Below, piece by piece: positions 42,618 through 51,560 of a stretch of DNA of 64,000 bases (its first letter is position 1; every line of letters begins with the position of its first letter). This DNA comes from Candidatus Melainabacteria bacterium. Its GTDB lineage: Bacteria > Cyanobacteriota > Vampirovibrionia > 2-02-FULL-35-15. Position numbers and translations under genes: made by a program. The notes below the pieces were generated by a model. It saw only the letters and a program-made list of their open reading frames with translations. It ran no database searches and had not been told where the DNA came from. The stretch spans positions 108,025-172,024 of the forward strand of contig JAHFBF010000005.1 in the NCBI GenBank assembly GCA_023250195.1, given 5' to 3'.

Positions 42618-43313
42618 ATGGAAATGATAGATAAACTGAAAAATAAACTTATTGTTTCTGTTCAAGCTCAAGGAAGTGAACCGTTGAATAATCCTGAACA
42701 TTTATTTGCAATGAGCCAGTCCGTTATAAATGGTGGAGCAGGTGCACTCAGGCTTTGCGGAGTTGATAATATAAGATACATAAAAAAAAAAGTTTCAGTC
42801 CCAATAATTGGACTTACAAAACTTGAACCCACTCCAATTAATTGGCTTGATAAGGTTTACATAACAGCGACTTTAAAAGAGCTAAAAGAACTTTTGAAAA
42901 TAGGAGTTGAGTTTATTGCCATTGATGGTACAAATAGAAAGAGAGAAGATGATTCCTCCCTTCAGGAACAGATCAATCTTATAAAAGAAGAGGGAAAAAT
43001 TGTTATTGCAGATGTATCGACTTTTGAAGAAGGGATAAATGCCAGTGAACTTGGTGCTGACATTATTTCAACTACTCTTAGCGGCTATACAAAAGAAACA
43101 AGATATAAAGTAAATAATGGACCGGATTTTGAACTTTTAGCTGAACTTACTGAAGAGATTTTGACCCCGGTTATTATGGAAGGGCGAATCTGGGAGCCTG
43201 AAGAGCTTAAAAAAGCTTTTCAAATAGGGGCACATGCAGTTGTTATAGGTACTGCAATTACAAGACCGCATTTAATTACAAAAAGGTTTGCAGGAGCTAT
43301 TTCATCGGGATAG
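42618..43313 (+). CDS. nanE: N-acetylmannosamine-6-phosphate 2-epimerase
   Basis: A 231-residue (beta/alpha)8 enzyme converting ManNAc-6-P to GlcNAc-6-P in sialic acid/ManNAc use. Typical blocks: KLIVSVQAQGSEPLNNPEH, GGAGALRLCG, PIIGLTK, IAIDGTNRKRED, DVSTFEEG, TTLSGYTKET, and the C-terminal EGRIWEPEE with AVVIGTAITRP. It sits back to back with the NagB-like gene, suggesting a small amino-sugar module. No transporter or NagA is present in the window. Confidence 0.93.
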   Translation: MEMIDKLKNKLIVSVQAQGSEPLNNPEHLFAMSQSVINGGAGALRLCGVDNIRYIKKKVSVPIIGLTKLEPTPINWLDKVYITATLKELKELLKIGVEFIAIDGTNRKREDDSSLQEQINLIKEEGKIVIADVSTFEEGINASELGADIISTTLSGYTKETRYKVNNGPDFELLAELTEEILTPVIMEGRIWEPEELKKAFQIGAHAVVIGTAITRPHLITKRFAGAISSG

Positions 43314-43325
43314 GAAATTCTTGTT

Positions 43326-43351
43326 GAGCAAGTTTTGCTCTTCGCTATTTA
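43326..43351 (+). terminator. Possible terminator of nanE
   Basis: A hairpin GAGCAA-GTT-TTGCTC (43326-43340) 12 bases after the nanE stop, followed by a T-rich but interrupted tract that runs into the ffh 3' end. Confidence 0.4.
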
Positions 43352-44838
43352 TTTTTCTTAGGCTTAAACCCCTTTAACAGGTTGCTCTGTGGTTTTAATT
43401 GAGTATTTGAGCCTACATTTGGCATAAGCTTTTTAAGTAGAGGCGTTGCATGCAATGCCTCTACTTGTGGCTGACCCTGTCCTTGAAATGCTCCCATAAG
43501 TGGTTTAATATTATCCATTACTTTTTTCATTTTATTAAATTCATTAACCAGTTTATCTACATCTCTTTCTCTTTGCCCCGAACCTTTTGCAATTCTTCTT
43601 ATTCTGCTCTGGGTTAGAATTTTTGGTTTTACCCTTTCTTCTTTTGTCATGCTTTGAATAGAGGCTTTAAATTTTTGCATTTTAATTTCACCTTCAGAAA
43701 GCATTTTTTCCTGAGTTTCTTTGTTTATGTTTGCTCCAAGTTGCCCAAGTAATCCCTGCATACCCATCATATTAAAAAGGCTTGAAAAGTTTCCAAGTTT
43801 GCCCATCATGCTCTGTATCTGCAGAAATGACTCAAAATTAAAATCACTCAGTAATTTTTTTTCCAGCTCCTTCATTTCAGACTCTTGAATTTTTTCCTGA
43901 GCCTGTTCGACTAGAGTTAAAACATCTCCCATTCCAAGGATTCTTGATGCCATGCGATCTGGATAAAACTCCTGAAGGTCATCTAACTTTTCGCCTACAC
44001 CAATTAATTTAATTGGCTTTTGTGTTTCTTCTACTACTGACAGTGCAGCGCCGCCACGAGCATCGCCGTCTAATTTTGTTAAAATAATTCCAGTAATTCC
44101 AATCTGGGTATTAAACGCTGCTGCAGTATTTGCTGCTTCCTGACCAATCATTGAGTCGATTACTAAAAGCTTTTCAGCAGGCTGAATAATTCGATCTATA
44201 AGTAAAAGCTCAGCCATCATTTCTGTGTCGATTTGTAATCTACCTGCACTGTCAAGGATTACAACATCGTGGTTATTTTGTTTTGCGAATTCTATTGCTT
44301 GTTGAGGCAATTCATGAATTACTTCAACATCTTTTGATACGTCATATACCGGAACGCCAACCTGCTCTCCTAAGATCTTCAATTGTTCAACCGCAGCTGG
44401 TCTTTTAAGATCCAGCGGAACCAGAAGCGGATTTTTATTTTTCTTTTTTAAGAGTTTTGCAAGCTTGGCACATGTAGTGGTTTTTCCTGCCCCCTGTAAG
44501 CCAAGCATCAGGATTATGCAGGGACTTTGCGAAAGATCTAAAAGAGATACGGTTAACCGGGTCTCTACTTCTGAGCCGCCAAGCAGGGATGTTAGCTCAT
44601 CATTGATTATTTTTATGAACTGTTGAGATGGAGAAACACCCTTTAAAACTTCCTGCCCGATTGCTTTTTCACGGACTTTATTTGTAAAAGTTTTAATTGC
44701 TTTTAAGCTGACATCGGCATCAATCAGTGCTCTTTTTATTTCACGAATGGCAGTATCTATATTTTCTTCAGTTATTCTTGACTGACCACGAAGAGTTTTA
44801 AATATGTTTTGTAGATTGTCGCTTAATTGATTGAACAT
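43345..44838 (-). CDS. ffh: Signal recognition particle protein Ffh
   Basis: A 497-residue SRP54 GTPase that binds 4.5S RNA and signal sequences for membrane targeting. N domain residues 1-90. G domain with P-loop GLQGAGKTTT near 112-121, DSAGRLQ and TKLDGDARGG. Methionine-rich M domain with FSSLFNMMGMQGLLGQLG and the RNA-binding TQSRIRRIAKGSG near 410. Three palindromic elements are embedded in the coding sequence (44543-44566, 44300-44329, 43435-43466), lengthening the N-G linker, a G-domain loop and the C-terminal tail. The start has TACAAT seven bases upstream and no Shine-Dalgarno. Confidence 0.95.
   Translation of the reverse strand: MFNQLSDNLQNIFKTLRGQSRITEENIDTAIREIKRALIDADVSLKAIKTFTNKVREKAIGQEVLKGVSPSQQFIKIINDELTSLLGGSEVETRLTVSLLDLSQSPCIILMLGLQGAGKTTTCAKLAKLLKKKNKNPLLVPLDLKRPAAVEQLKILGEQVGVPVYDVSKDVEVIHELPQQAIEFAKQNNHDVVILDSAGRLQIDTEMMAELLLIDRIIQPAEKLLVIDSMIGQEAANTAAAFNTQIGITGIILTKLDGDARGGAALSVVEETQKPIKLIGVGEKLDDLQEFYPDRMASRILGMGDVLTLVEQAQEKIQESEMKELEKKLLSDFNFESFLQIQSMMGKLGNFSSLFNMMGMQGLLGQLGANINKETQEKMLSEGEIKMQKFKASIQSMTKEERVKPKILTQSRIRRIAKGSGQRERDVDKLVNEFNKMKKVMDNIKPLMGAFQGQGQPQVEALHATPLLKKLMPNVGSNTQLKPQSNLLKGFKPKKNK
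43435..43466. repeat. 32-bp palindrome in ffh tail
   Basis: AAGTAGAGGCGTTGCA/TGCAATGCCTCTACTT with a single G-T pair, translated in frame as VEALHATPLLK in the Ffh C-terminal tail. Confidence 0.85.
44300..44329. repeat. 30-bp palindrome in ffh G domain
   Basis: TGTTGAGGCAATTCA/TGAATTACTTCAACA with two mismatched pairs, encoding VEVIHELPQQ. Second copy of the element in the cytochrome gene (36869-36888). Confidence 0.75.
44543..44566. repeat. 24-bp palindrome in ffh N-G linker
   Basis: AGAGATACGGTT/AACCGGGTCTCT with two mismatched pairs, encoding VETRLTVS between the N and G domains. Confidence 0.65.
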
Positions 44839-44858
44839 GAATTATATTGTAACTCTCC

Positions 44859-45962
44859 TTAAGATTGTAAAACCGTTTTAGCCGGATCGTTTAAAAGATA
44901 ATTTCTTGCAAACAGTGGAGATGCGATAGAAGTACCATATAAAAGGTATACAAATTTTGTACTTTCTTGTAATTTCCCATCTACCGCATCGAAGAAACTC
45001 AGAGTAAATGGAGAATTTGTTACAGTAAAATAATCAGGTAATTCTTTTGGATTTCCTGAACCTAAAAGTTGAGCAATTTCTGGTTCTATCCAGGGAGTTT
45101 CTAAAACTTCTTTTTGAAGAACTCTCTTTAGTTCAGAGAAGGGGTATATTTCTAACTTGGAAGATAAAGAAGTAGGTTTTCTATCACAAGGAATGTCGCG
45201 GCATCCAGGGGAATCTATTACCAGGACATCGTTACCGTTTATATTCCTTGCAGCTAGCCAGAAAGTTCCTTGAGCAGCTCCCGTTATCAAATCGTTATCC
45301 ATGCTATAGGGCTCAGTAAAACTTTTAGATCCTGACTTTATTACGTTAGCACCCTGAGCAAATGTAAATAAGCTAACAAAATGTTTCCCAGAATTACCAG
45401 CACCAATAAATACATTAACTTTTTTATCTGTCATTTCTTTCAAGAGTTCTAGTACCTCAAGAATAGAAGCAGAGGTTGCAAATAGTATGAGAGACTTTTC
45501 TAATTCTCCTGTTACTTTGTATTCAGGTATTTCCCAGGAAATAGCAAGCTCCTTTTTTAATTCCGGATTATGAAGCAAAAGGTTAGTTATTTTGTCAAGC
45601 CTTTGTGGTGCTTCAGAAAATCTTTGAAGTATAGTCCCCCTGTTTTCATTTAAATTATGCCTGTTAAGCTTTAAGTCAAGAACTTTACCCAGGACGTCAA
45701 TTCGAATGGGGACACCGCTTGATAAGTTAAGTGCAGAATATTGACTGCCTGCACTTATTGAGTTACGTAATTCTATAAGCGCTAGGCTGTATGCTTTAAA
45801 TGGATCTGCTGTGGTTATATGTTTGTCAACATTAAATGGAACTGTAGGAACATCTCCCACAAAGGCTTCTACTGATTCTCCGTGACTAAATGATAACCCT
45901 CCAAGAGAATGATCTCTTGTAAAAGAGTCAACTATGGCTACAGGTAGTATTTGAGATTGCAT
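44859..45962 (-). CDS. Subtilase-like (S8) serine protease, no signal peptide
   Basis: A 367-residue divergent protein with all subtilisin landmarks in order: the Asp motif VAIVDSF (D12), the His motif FSHGESV (H27), the oxyanion asparagine motif GAGNSG near residue 190, and the Ser motif GTSIASP near 344-350. The first motif starts eight residues from the N-terminus, so there is neither signal peptide nor prodomain and the enzyme is predicted to be cytoplasmic. The Asp-His spacing is unusually short. Protease activity is inferred from the motifs. No ribosome site is visible. It lies 20 bases upstream of ffh on the same strand. Confidence 0.62.
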   Translation of the reverse strand: MQSQILPVAIVDSFTRDHSLGGLSFSHGESVEAFVGDVPTVPFNVDKHITTADPFKAYSLALIELRNSISAGSQYSALNLSSGVPIRIDVLGKVLDLKLNRHNLNENRGTILQRFSEAPQRLDKITNLLLHNPELKKELAISWEIPEYKVTGELEKSLILFATSASILEVLELLKEMTDKKVNVFIGAGNSGKHFVSLFTFAQGANVIKSGSKSFTEPYSMDNDLITGAAQGTFWLAARNINGNDVLVIDSPGCRDIPCDRKPTSLSSKLEIYPFSELKRVLQKEVLETPWIEPEIAQLLGSGNPKELPDYFTVTNSPFTLSFFDAVDGKLQESTKFVYLLYGTSIASPLFARNYLLNDPAKTVLQS

Positions 45963-46063
45963 TGTTAAGAATTAGCTTACAATATGTAGGCAAATAAATT
46001 GAATTTTTAATAATTTTTTAAACTCTAAAAGCTAACCTTGCTTAAAAGACTAACTTTGGTTAC

Positions 46064-47602
46064 TTATATAGCTTTTGCATGTTGCATGACAATCTCTTTA
46101 TTTAAATGTCCCTGAATATTTTCCCATGGGAGTTTGATATCTTTTTCCCACGATTTAAAAATATAAAAATCAGAATCAATTTGTGGTTTATTTTCTTTAA
46201 TAGCTTTTTTAAAACTCCCAATTGTATTTCCATATCTATAGGCATCTTCAAGAACTTTATTTATGCTCCTGCCTCCTCTTGAAATCAATGTCTGAATTAA
46301 AGACCATTCGTAACTTTCCGGTCTAAAATCAATCCCGATTTTATGTAATTCTTTAGAGAGAAAGTTTAATTTCTTCTCTGCTGTTGGATCTACTCCAAAC
46401 CACTGAAAAGGAGTCTGTGCTTTTGGTACAAATACAGAGCAACCCCAGGAAAGACTTTTTCCTTTATTGCGGGTTTTAATTTCTGTCAGTAGCTTAACAG
46501 TTTCTTTTAAATCCTCTTCTGTTTCACTTGGCAGCCCCACCATCCCATAAAGTTTAATTGAATTAAATCCTGCATTGTAAATAGTTTCAATCGATTTGAT
46601 TATTGTCTCATTGCTGACCTTTTTATTTATTACTTTTCTAAGTCTCTCAGAGCCTGTTTCTACAGCCATTGTCAGAGATTTACTCCCAAGCTTAAAAAGA
46701 CCTTCTGCAATTTTTTTTGTAATTGAGTCTGCCCTGACAGATGCGATCTGGACATGGATGGGGTTCTCATTATTTTTTAGAAGCAAATAATCAAGCAAAT
46801 CTTCAAACTGTGGATGCTGAGTAACAGAAGCCCCTAATAATCCAATCTTATCTGTATGATTTAATCCAAAGTCAATTACAGGAATTAAACTGTCTTTTAC
46901 ATCTGGAGTTCTAAAGGGCAAAGAACCGTAACTAGCCAGACAAAACCGGCACAGTTCAGGACAGCTTCTAACTACTTCCACTATAAATGTATCAGGCCAA
47001 ATACTGTTTGGTGTAAGGATTGATGAATGGGTGAGGTTGCCCCACGTAATTTGTTTTTTTGTTGGGGCTTGCCATGGCAAACCATTACAAGTGGGGACAT
47101 ATACGCCAGCTATTTTTGCTAATTCGTTTAATTTTTCCTCCCTTTTTAAATCATTTATTTCTATAATTTTTTTAATCAGGTCTTCAGCAACCATCTCCAG
47201 ATCACCAAGTAAAAAGAAATCAAAGTTTTCACAAAATGGCTCAGGATTTGCATTTGGGATTTGTCCACCGCAAAAAATAATAGGATCATTTTCTTTCCTG
47301 TCTTTAGAGTGTAAAGGGATATTGTTTTTTCCCAGCATTGAGAAAATATTTTTATAGTCCAGCTCCCAGCTGAAAGAAAAACTAATAAATCTTGGAGGGA
47401 AGCTTGATTTTTCCTGAACATCTGTAAACCACCGAACTACATTCAAATCAGGATTCTGGTTAAATAACTTCCAGGCTGTTTGAAAACCAATACTTGCCAT
47501 TCCAATGGTATAAGTGTTTGGAAATGCAGTTGCCAATTGGATTGCATTCTTATTTTTAATAGGAACGGATGTTAGTATTTTCTCGGTTTTAAATAGGTCC
47601 AT
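46064..47602 (-). CDS. Radical SAM protein (B12-binding type)
   Basis: A 512-residue radical SAM enzyme with an N-terminal cobalamin-binding-like region (NTYTIGMASIGFQTAWKLF onward), the cluster motif CPELCRFC near 213-220 (CxxxCxxC), and downstream GLPSETEEDLKETV typical of the TIM-barrel half. It resembles the uncharacterised YgiQ/TIGR03960-like group, and no substrate can be named. Residues ~171-181 (NGLPWQAPTK) come from a palindromic element at 47059-47090. The start has TACAAT eight bases upstream. Confidence 0.82.
   Translation of the reverse strand: MDLFKTEKILTSVPIKNKNAIQLATAFPNTYTIGMASIGFQTAWKLFNQNPDLNVVRWFTDVQEKSSFPPRFISFSFSWELDYKNIFSMLGKNNIPLHSKDRKENDPIIFCGGQIPNANPEPFCENFDFFLLGDLEMVAEDLIKKIIEINDLKREEKLNELAKIAGVYVPTCNGLPWQAPTKKQITWGNLTHSSILTPNSIWPDTFIVEVVRSCPELCRFCLASYGSLPFRTPDVKDSLIPVIDFGLNHTDKIGLLGASVTQHPQFEDLLDYLLLKNNENPIHVQIASVRADSITKKIAEGLFKLGSKSLTMAVETGSERLRKVINKKVSNETIIKSIETIYNAGFNSIKLYGMVGLPSETEEDLKETVKLLTEIKTRNKGKSLSWGCSVFVPKAQTPFQWFGVDPTAEKKLNFLSKELHKIGIDFRPESYEWSLIQTLISRGGRSINKVLEDAYRYGNTIGSFKKAIKENKPQIDSDFYIFKSWEKDIKLPWENIQGHLNKEIVMQHAKAI
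47059..47090. repeat. 32-bp palindromic element in radical SAM gene
   Basis: TTGTTGGGGCTTGCC/ATGGCAAACCATTAC, an imperfect palindrome centred on CCATGG. It is nearly identical to 53492-53523 in nadD but is translated in a different frame there. Confidence 0.8.
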
Positions 47603-47632
47603 TTATTATAATTGTACGATATTTAAAATGGG

Positions 47633-47725
47633 CAATGTCATTCTGAGGAGTGTAAGCGACGAAGAATCTCATAAAATTGATATCGGTCAGCAGAGATTCT
47701 TCGCCTCTGGCTTAGAATGACATTG
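47633..47725. repeat. 93-bp inverted-repeat element between genes
   Basis: 12-bp ends CAATGTCATTCT/AGAATGACATTG and inner arms GAAGAATCTC/GAGATTCTTC. It lies in the divergent gap between the radical SAM and SprT-like genes. Related in design to 7706-7801, with a diverged sequence. Confidence 0.8.
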
Positions 47726-47762
47726 ATGCTTATGATTAAGATGGATAGGTTAAAATATTCCC

Positions 47763-48089
47763 ATGTCAAAACATACACAAGACGAACTGATTTATGAAAT
47801 ATATGACAAGTTAAACAAACAATATTTTAAGGGGACTTTACCTTATATAAGAATCTTGTGGAGTGAGACTTTTGGGCATGGGAAATACTTTAAACAATTT
47901 GGAGATTTTCAAGCATTGCCTGGTAAGCGTCCATTCATAAGGCTTTCAAAGCAGCTTTGTGCTGAACCTAAAGATATTGCAAAAGTGCTTTACCATGAAA
48001 TGGTTCACTTCTGGCTCTATGTAAATAAACAGCCCTGGGGACATACAGTAGAGTTTAAGAAAAAGCTGAAAGAGTTTAAAACTATGTAA
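47763..48089 (+). CDS. SprT-like zinc metallopeptidase
   Basis: A 108-residue protein of the SprT/Spartan-like family. It has the zinc motif HEMVH at residues 78-82 and a third histidine ligand in GHTVEFKKKLKEF. Relatives degrade DNA-protein crosslinks or are poorly characterised metallopeptidases; this one lacks any extra domain. There is no Shine-Dalgarno; TAAAAT is six bases before the ATG. Confidence 0.85.
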   Translation: MSKHTQDELIYEIYDKLNKQYFKGTLPYIRILWSETFGHGKYFKQFGDFQALPGKRPFIRLSKQLCAEPKDIAKVLYHEMVHFWLYVNKQPWGHTVEFKKKLKEFKTM

Positions 48090-48128
48090 TATTTCCTGGA
48101 CTTACAAGCGAAGAATGAGCGAGAAAGG

Positions 48129-48183
48129 CAGGAGATAATAACTTGTAATACTTGAGTTACCCGCATTATCTCTTCCTGTTTTG
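48129..48183 (+). terminator. Possible terminator after the SprT-like gene
   Basis: CAGGAGATAAT (48129-48139) pairs with ATTATCTC-TT-CCTG (48165-48178), followed by TTTTGATT. The long 25-base interior, with its own small hairpin, lowers confidence. Confidence 0.35.
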
Positions 48184-48214
48184 ATTATAGTCATTTTTTT
48201 GCTATATTTTTACA

Positions 48215-49321
48215 ATGGTATTAAACATTAAGAATTCAGAAAATAATTTGTCAGGCTCATTGGCGGAGATCCCTAAAAACATGTCGGCATGCCTTTTTTA
48301 TGGCCCTGGAGATATTCGCTATGAGCAAATCCCGGTTCCAAAAATAAATGAAAATGAGATTTTAGTAAAAATAAATACTGTGTTGACAGGAGGTACAGAC
48401 TTAAAAACATTTAAACGAGGACATCCCGTTTTAATAAAATCAATCCCGTCTACATTTGGACATCAGTTTTCAGGAACAGTTGTAAGAGTTGGAAACAATG
48501 TAAAAAAGCTTTCAATTGGTCAAAGAGTTATAGCTTTAAATTCTGCACCATGTTTTGAATGTGATTTTTGTAAGAAAAAAAGATTTAGCTTATGTGAGAA
48601 TATAGAATTTTTAAATGGTGCCTATGCTGAATACATTACAATTCCTGAGAGAATTGTAAAATATAATACTTATGAAATCCCAGAGGATGTCGATTTTGAA
48701 GCTGCCAGTGCTCTTGAAAGCATTGCAGTCATAATTCACGGATATGAAAGATCTGAAATAACAAAAGATAAAACAATTTGTGTTATTGGCACAGGGTCAA
48801 TTGGGCTTTTATTTACAGCATTTGCAAAATTAAACGGGGTAAAAGTAATTTCAATCGGAAAAAATCCATTTAAACTTGATATCGCAAAAGAATTTGGTGC
48901 AGATTTTATTCTGGATACAAATGATTTTCCAAATGAAGAAGAATTAATTAAAAAAATACAATCTTTAACGAATAATTATGGACCTGAAGTTGTTATTGAA
49001 GCAGTAGGCTTGTCTGAGACGTGGGAGCTTGCTACAAGAATTGTCAGTCGTGGCGGACTTGTAAACTTTTTTGGGGGTTGTAAAAAAGGGACCAAGGTAG
49101 AGCTTGATACTTTTAAGCTTCACTATGATGAACTTAAATTAATAGGAGTTTTTCATCACACCCCAGAGTATGTGCAAAAAGCTTTGGATTTGTTAACCAG
49201 TGGTTTATTTGAAAAGATAATAAAAAAAATAATTACAAAAAGAATGCCATTAAATGAACTAAAAAGTGCTTTTCAGCTTCATGAGTCAGGAGAAATTATC
49301 CAGATAGCTATAAAGCCTTGA
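48215..49321 (+). CDS. Zinc-type medium-chain dehydrogenase
   Basis: A 368-residue MDR-family alcohol/sugar dehydrogenase. It has a GHQFSGTVVRVG catalytic-zinc segment, structural zinc cysteines in CFECDFCKKKRFSLC near 112-126, and the Rossmann motif VIGTGSIGLLF near 190-200. It oxidises an alcohol or polyol with NAD(P)+; substrate unknown (threonine, sorbitol or similar are possible). A TATATT hexamer stands six bases before the ATG and no ribosome site is seen. It is followed by an unrelated exported-protein gene. Confidence 0.86.
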   Translation: MVLNIKNSENNLSGSLAEIPKNMSACLFYGPGDIRYEQIPVPKINENEILVKINTVLTGGTDLKTFKRGHPVLIKSIPSTFGHQFSGTVVRVGNNVKKLSIGQRVIALNSAPCFECDFCKKKRFSLCENIEFLNGAYAEYITIPERIVKYNTYEIPEDVDFEAASALESIAVIIHGYERSEITKDKTICVIGTGSIGLLFTAFAKLNGVKVISIGKNPFKLDIAKEFGADFILDTNDFPNEEELIKKIQSLTNNYGPEVVIEAVGLSETWELATRIVSRGGLVNFFGGCKKGTKVELDTFKLHYDELKLIGVFHHTPEYVQKALDLLTSGLFEKIIKKIITKRMPLNELKSAFQLHESGEIIQIAIKP

Positions 49322-49412
49322 AAATTCTGTGTTAGCATTTGTTTTGTCTTGGATAAAATGTATGACAGAAATTACGCTTTATCATTGTGGTATAAATTCT
49401 TAGGAGTTAAAA

Positions 49413-49991
49413 ATGAAATCACTTAAAAATCTGTTGATTGTTTTATTAGCCTTATTAATAAGCTTTTCAGTTAAGAGTTTTTCTTTTGCAGAAACTGCTC
49501 CTGTTAAGAAAGAGGTTAGCGTTAAAAAACAGGTAACACAAAGCCCGCTTTGTGATTGTCTTAAAGTAGCAATTGATTCAATTCAAAAAGCATATGTAAC
49601 TATTGAAGAAGATGAGTGGCCTGCCGCCATTAAGACTATAAAGGCTACCATTGCTACTATAGATGCTCTTTCAAAAACCTGTGCTTGTCCTGAAATTAAA
49701 GCTTATCAAGAAATAGCTAAGGCTTACTTAGAGTATGCTGAGGGAAGTGACCGTTTTGATGGTGCTGATGAGCCTGACTGTCTTTATGTTAAAAAGCGTT
49801 ATTCTGATGCAATAAGCTTGCTAAATAAATATATTCCAGAAATTACAGATCCGGCTGTACAAGAAAATGCAAAGGGTGTAAAAGAAGATGCAGAAGAAGA
49901 AGAAAGATTTGTAGAAGAAGAATGTGGAGAAACTCAGCCACAGGAAGAATCTAAAGGTGCTGGAGAAACTACTAAAGAAAAGAAGAAATAA
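49413..49991 (+). CDS. Exported hypothetical protein, cysteine- and acid-rich
   Basis: A 192-residue protein with a clear signal peptide (MKSLKNLLIVLLALLISFSVKSFSFA). The mature part holds paired cysteines (CDC, CAC, further single Cys), helical repeats resembling a TPR-like bundle (YQEIAKAYLEYAEG), and an acidic/lysine low-complexity tail. GGAG precedes the ATG. Its 3' end overlaps the membrane glycosyltransferase gene. Periplasmic, function unknown. Confidence 0.7.
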   Translation: MKSLKNLLIVLLALLISFSVKSFSFAETAPVKKEVSVKKQVTQSPLCDCLKVAIDSIQKAYVTIEEDEWPAAIKTIKATIATIDALSKTCACPEIKAYQEIAKAYLEYAEGSDRFDGADEPDCLYVKKRYSDAISLLNKYIPEITDPAVQENAKGVKEDAEEEERFVEEECGETQPQEESKGAGETTKEKKK

Positions 49992-51552
49992 GTTACTGCT
50001 ATTTTTTATAGTTATTGGACTTTACTTAAGACTTCAGGGAATTAACTATGGATTACCATATGTACTTAATCCTGATGAGTCAGATAATTTAATTAGAGTA
50101 CTTGGTTTTTGTAAGAATTGTTTTAAATATTTTGCAAATTCTGCATGTATAAATATTTCACCACTTTATTTATTATTAAATAGTTTTGTTATCTGCCTCA
50201 CATCACACACTTTAAATATAGATAATCTGGGAAATCTGCTTGAAGTTAACCCAGGAGCTTTGTTTGTGCCGCTTAGATTTTTAAGTAGTTTATTTAGTGT
50301 TGGAAGTATTGCAGTTGTTTATTTTATTGGAATCAGGGTTGCTCCGCTGGTTGCAATTATTGCAAGCGGGCTTCTGTCAGTTTCAATGTTGCATGTTGAA
50401 TTTTCTCAAATGTTTATGCCATTTAGTGCAATGACTTTTTTTTGTTTGTTGTCTGGTTTATATGCATTTAAAACAAAAACTTCAAAGAATAGAGATCTTA
50501 CTTTAAGTGTGATATTTGCCCTTTTAAGCTTTTTAATTCATCCAATAGGAATTGTTAGTATAATCCCGCTTCTTTTTTTTAATTGGTCGCGAGAAAAATT
50601 TTATTTAAAATCTACGATTCTATTTATTATTGCTCTATTGCTGAACATACATTACTTTTTTCATTTGCCAAGCCTATTCCTAACGATATTTAAAAGCTAC
50701 CTTGTTAATTATTACAACTATCATTCAAGTTCTTATTTGCTGTATAGCTTTAAATTTTTACTTTTAGGCATTGGACCTATAGCTTATTTTGGTTCTTTAT
50801 GGTTTCTTAAGTACAGAAAAGATTATGATGTAACTTTGTTGAAAATGGTGTTTTCAGTTCCGATTTTCTACATTGGGCTTATAGGATTCCTGCACCTGAC
50901 AAAAGCTGAATATGCAATGTTAATTATCCCATATTTTTGTATTGCTGCCGGCTTGTTTTTTAATTCAATCTTTGAAAGAGCACAAACTGATAATAAAAAA
51001 CTTATTTTTATATTTTTGCTGCTGCTGGCATTTTGGATACCTTTAAAGTACACATTAAAATACAATAAAATAATCAGTCTTCCTGATACAAAAACAGAGG
51101 CGACAGAATGGATAAAACAAAACACGTCTGAAAATTATAAAATTGCATGGGATAAAAATGGGATTCAGCCAAACTGGCATGATCCTTATGATAAACAGAA
51201 ATTAAAAGATTTGGTAATTGATCAGGAAGTATTAGTAAACAGACAAAGATTTCTGATTAATTTGAAGTTTTTAGAGAAAAAAGACTGGTTTAAAATTTTA
51301 AAAAAGAAAGTTGACTATGTTGTAGTAAATAGTCTTGATTATGAACAGGTATTAAGACAGCCCGGAAAAAAACTAGAGAAAAAATATTATAGAAAAATGC
51401 TTAAATTAAAACCGGTAATTGCCTTTAACCCATATTTAAAAGAGCTTGATAAAAATACAAAAGGTTTATTAATTGAAGATCTTTATCTGCCAGTGTTGAC
51501 TTTATGGCAAAGAGAAAGAGCTGGTCCTGTGATTAGGATTTATAAATTATAA
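49957..51552 (+). CDS. GT39-type membrane glycosyltransferase
   Basis: A polytopic membrane protein of about 531 residues with 9-11 predicted membrane helices and the first-loop motif NPDESDN, typical of GT-C glycosyltransferases (GT39/ArnT/PMT-like) that use lipid-linked sugars on the outer side of the membrane. The C-terminal ~150 residues form a soluble domain. The start is uncertain: GTG at 49957 has AGGAAG eight bases before it; GTG at 49924 gives a longer overlap (68 bases) with the upstream gene. It runs into proA eight bases later. Confidence 0.75.
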   Translation: MLEKLLKKRRNKLLLFFIVIGLYLRLQGINYGLPYVLNPDESDNLIRVLGFCKNCFKYFANSACINISPLYLLLNSFVICLTSHTLNIDNLGNLLEVNPGALFVPLRFLSSLFSVGSIAVVYFIGIRVAPLVAIIASGLLSVSMLHVEFSQMFMPFSAMTFFCLLSGLYAFKTKTSKNRDLTLSVIFALLSFLIHPIGIVSIIPLLFFNWSREKFYLKSTILFIIALLLNIHYFFHLPSLFLTIFKSYLVNYYNYHSSSYLLYSFKFLLLGIGPIAYFGSLWFLKYRKDYDVTLLKMVFSVPIFYIGLIGFLHLTKAEYAMLIIPYFCIAAGLFFNSIFERAQTDNKKLIFIFLLLLAFWIPLKYTLKYNKIISLPDTKTEATEWIKQNTSENYKIAWDKNGIQPNWHDPYDKQKLKDLVIDQEVLVNRQRFLINLKFLEKKDWFKILKKKVDYVVVNSLDYEQVLRQPGKKLEKKYYRKMLKLKPVIAFNPYLKELDKNTKGLLIEDLYLPVLTLWQRERAGPVIRIYKL

Positions 51553-51553
51553 T
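51548..51553 (+). promoter_or_regulatory. -10 hexamer of proA inside upstream gene end
   Basis: TATAAT overlaps the stop codon of the glycosyltransferase gene and stands seven bases before the proA ATG, with no Shine-Dalgarno. A leaderless proA transcript is likely. Confidence 0.5.
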
Positions 51554-51560
51554 ATTCTTC

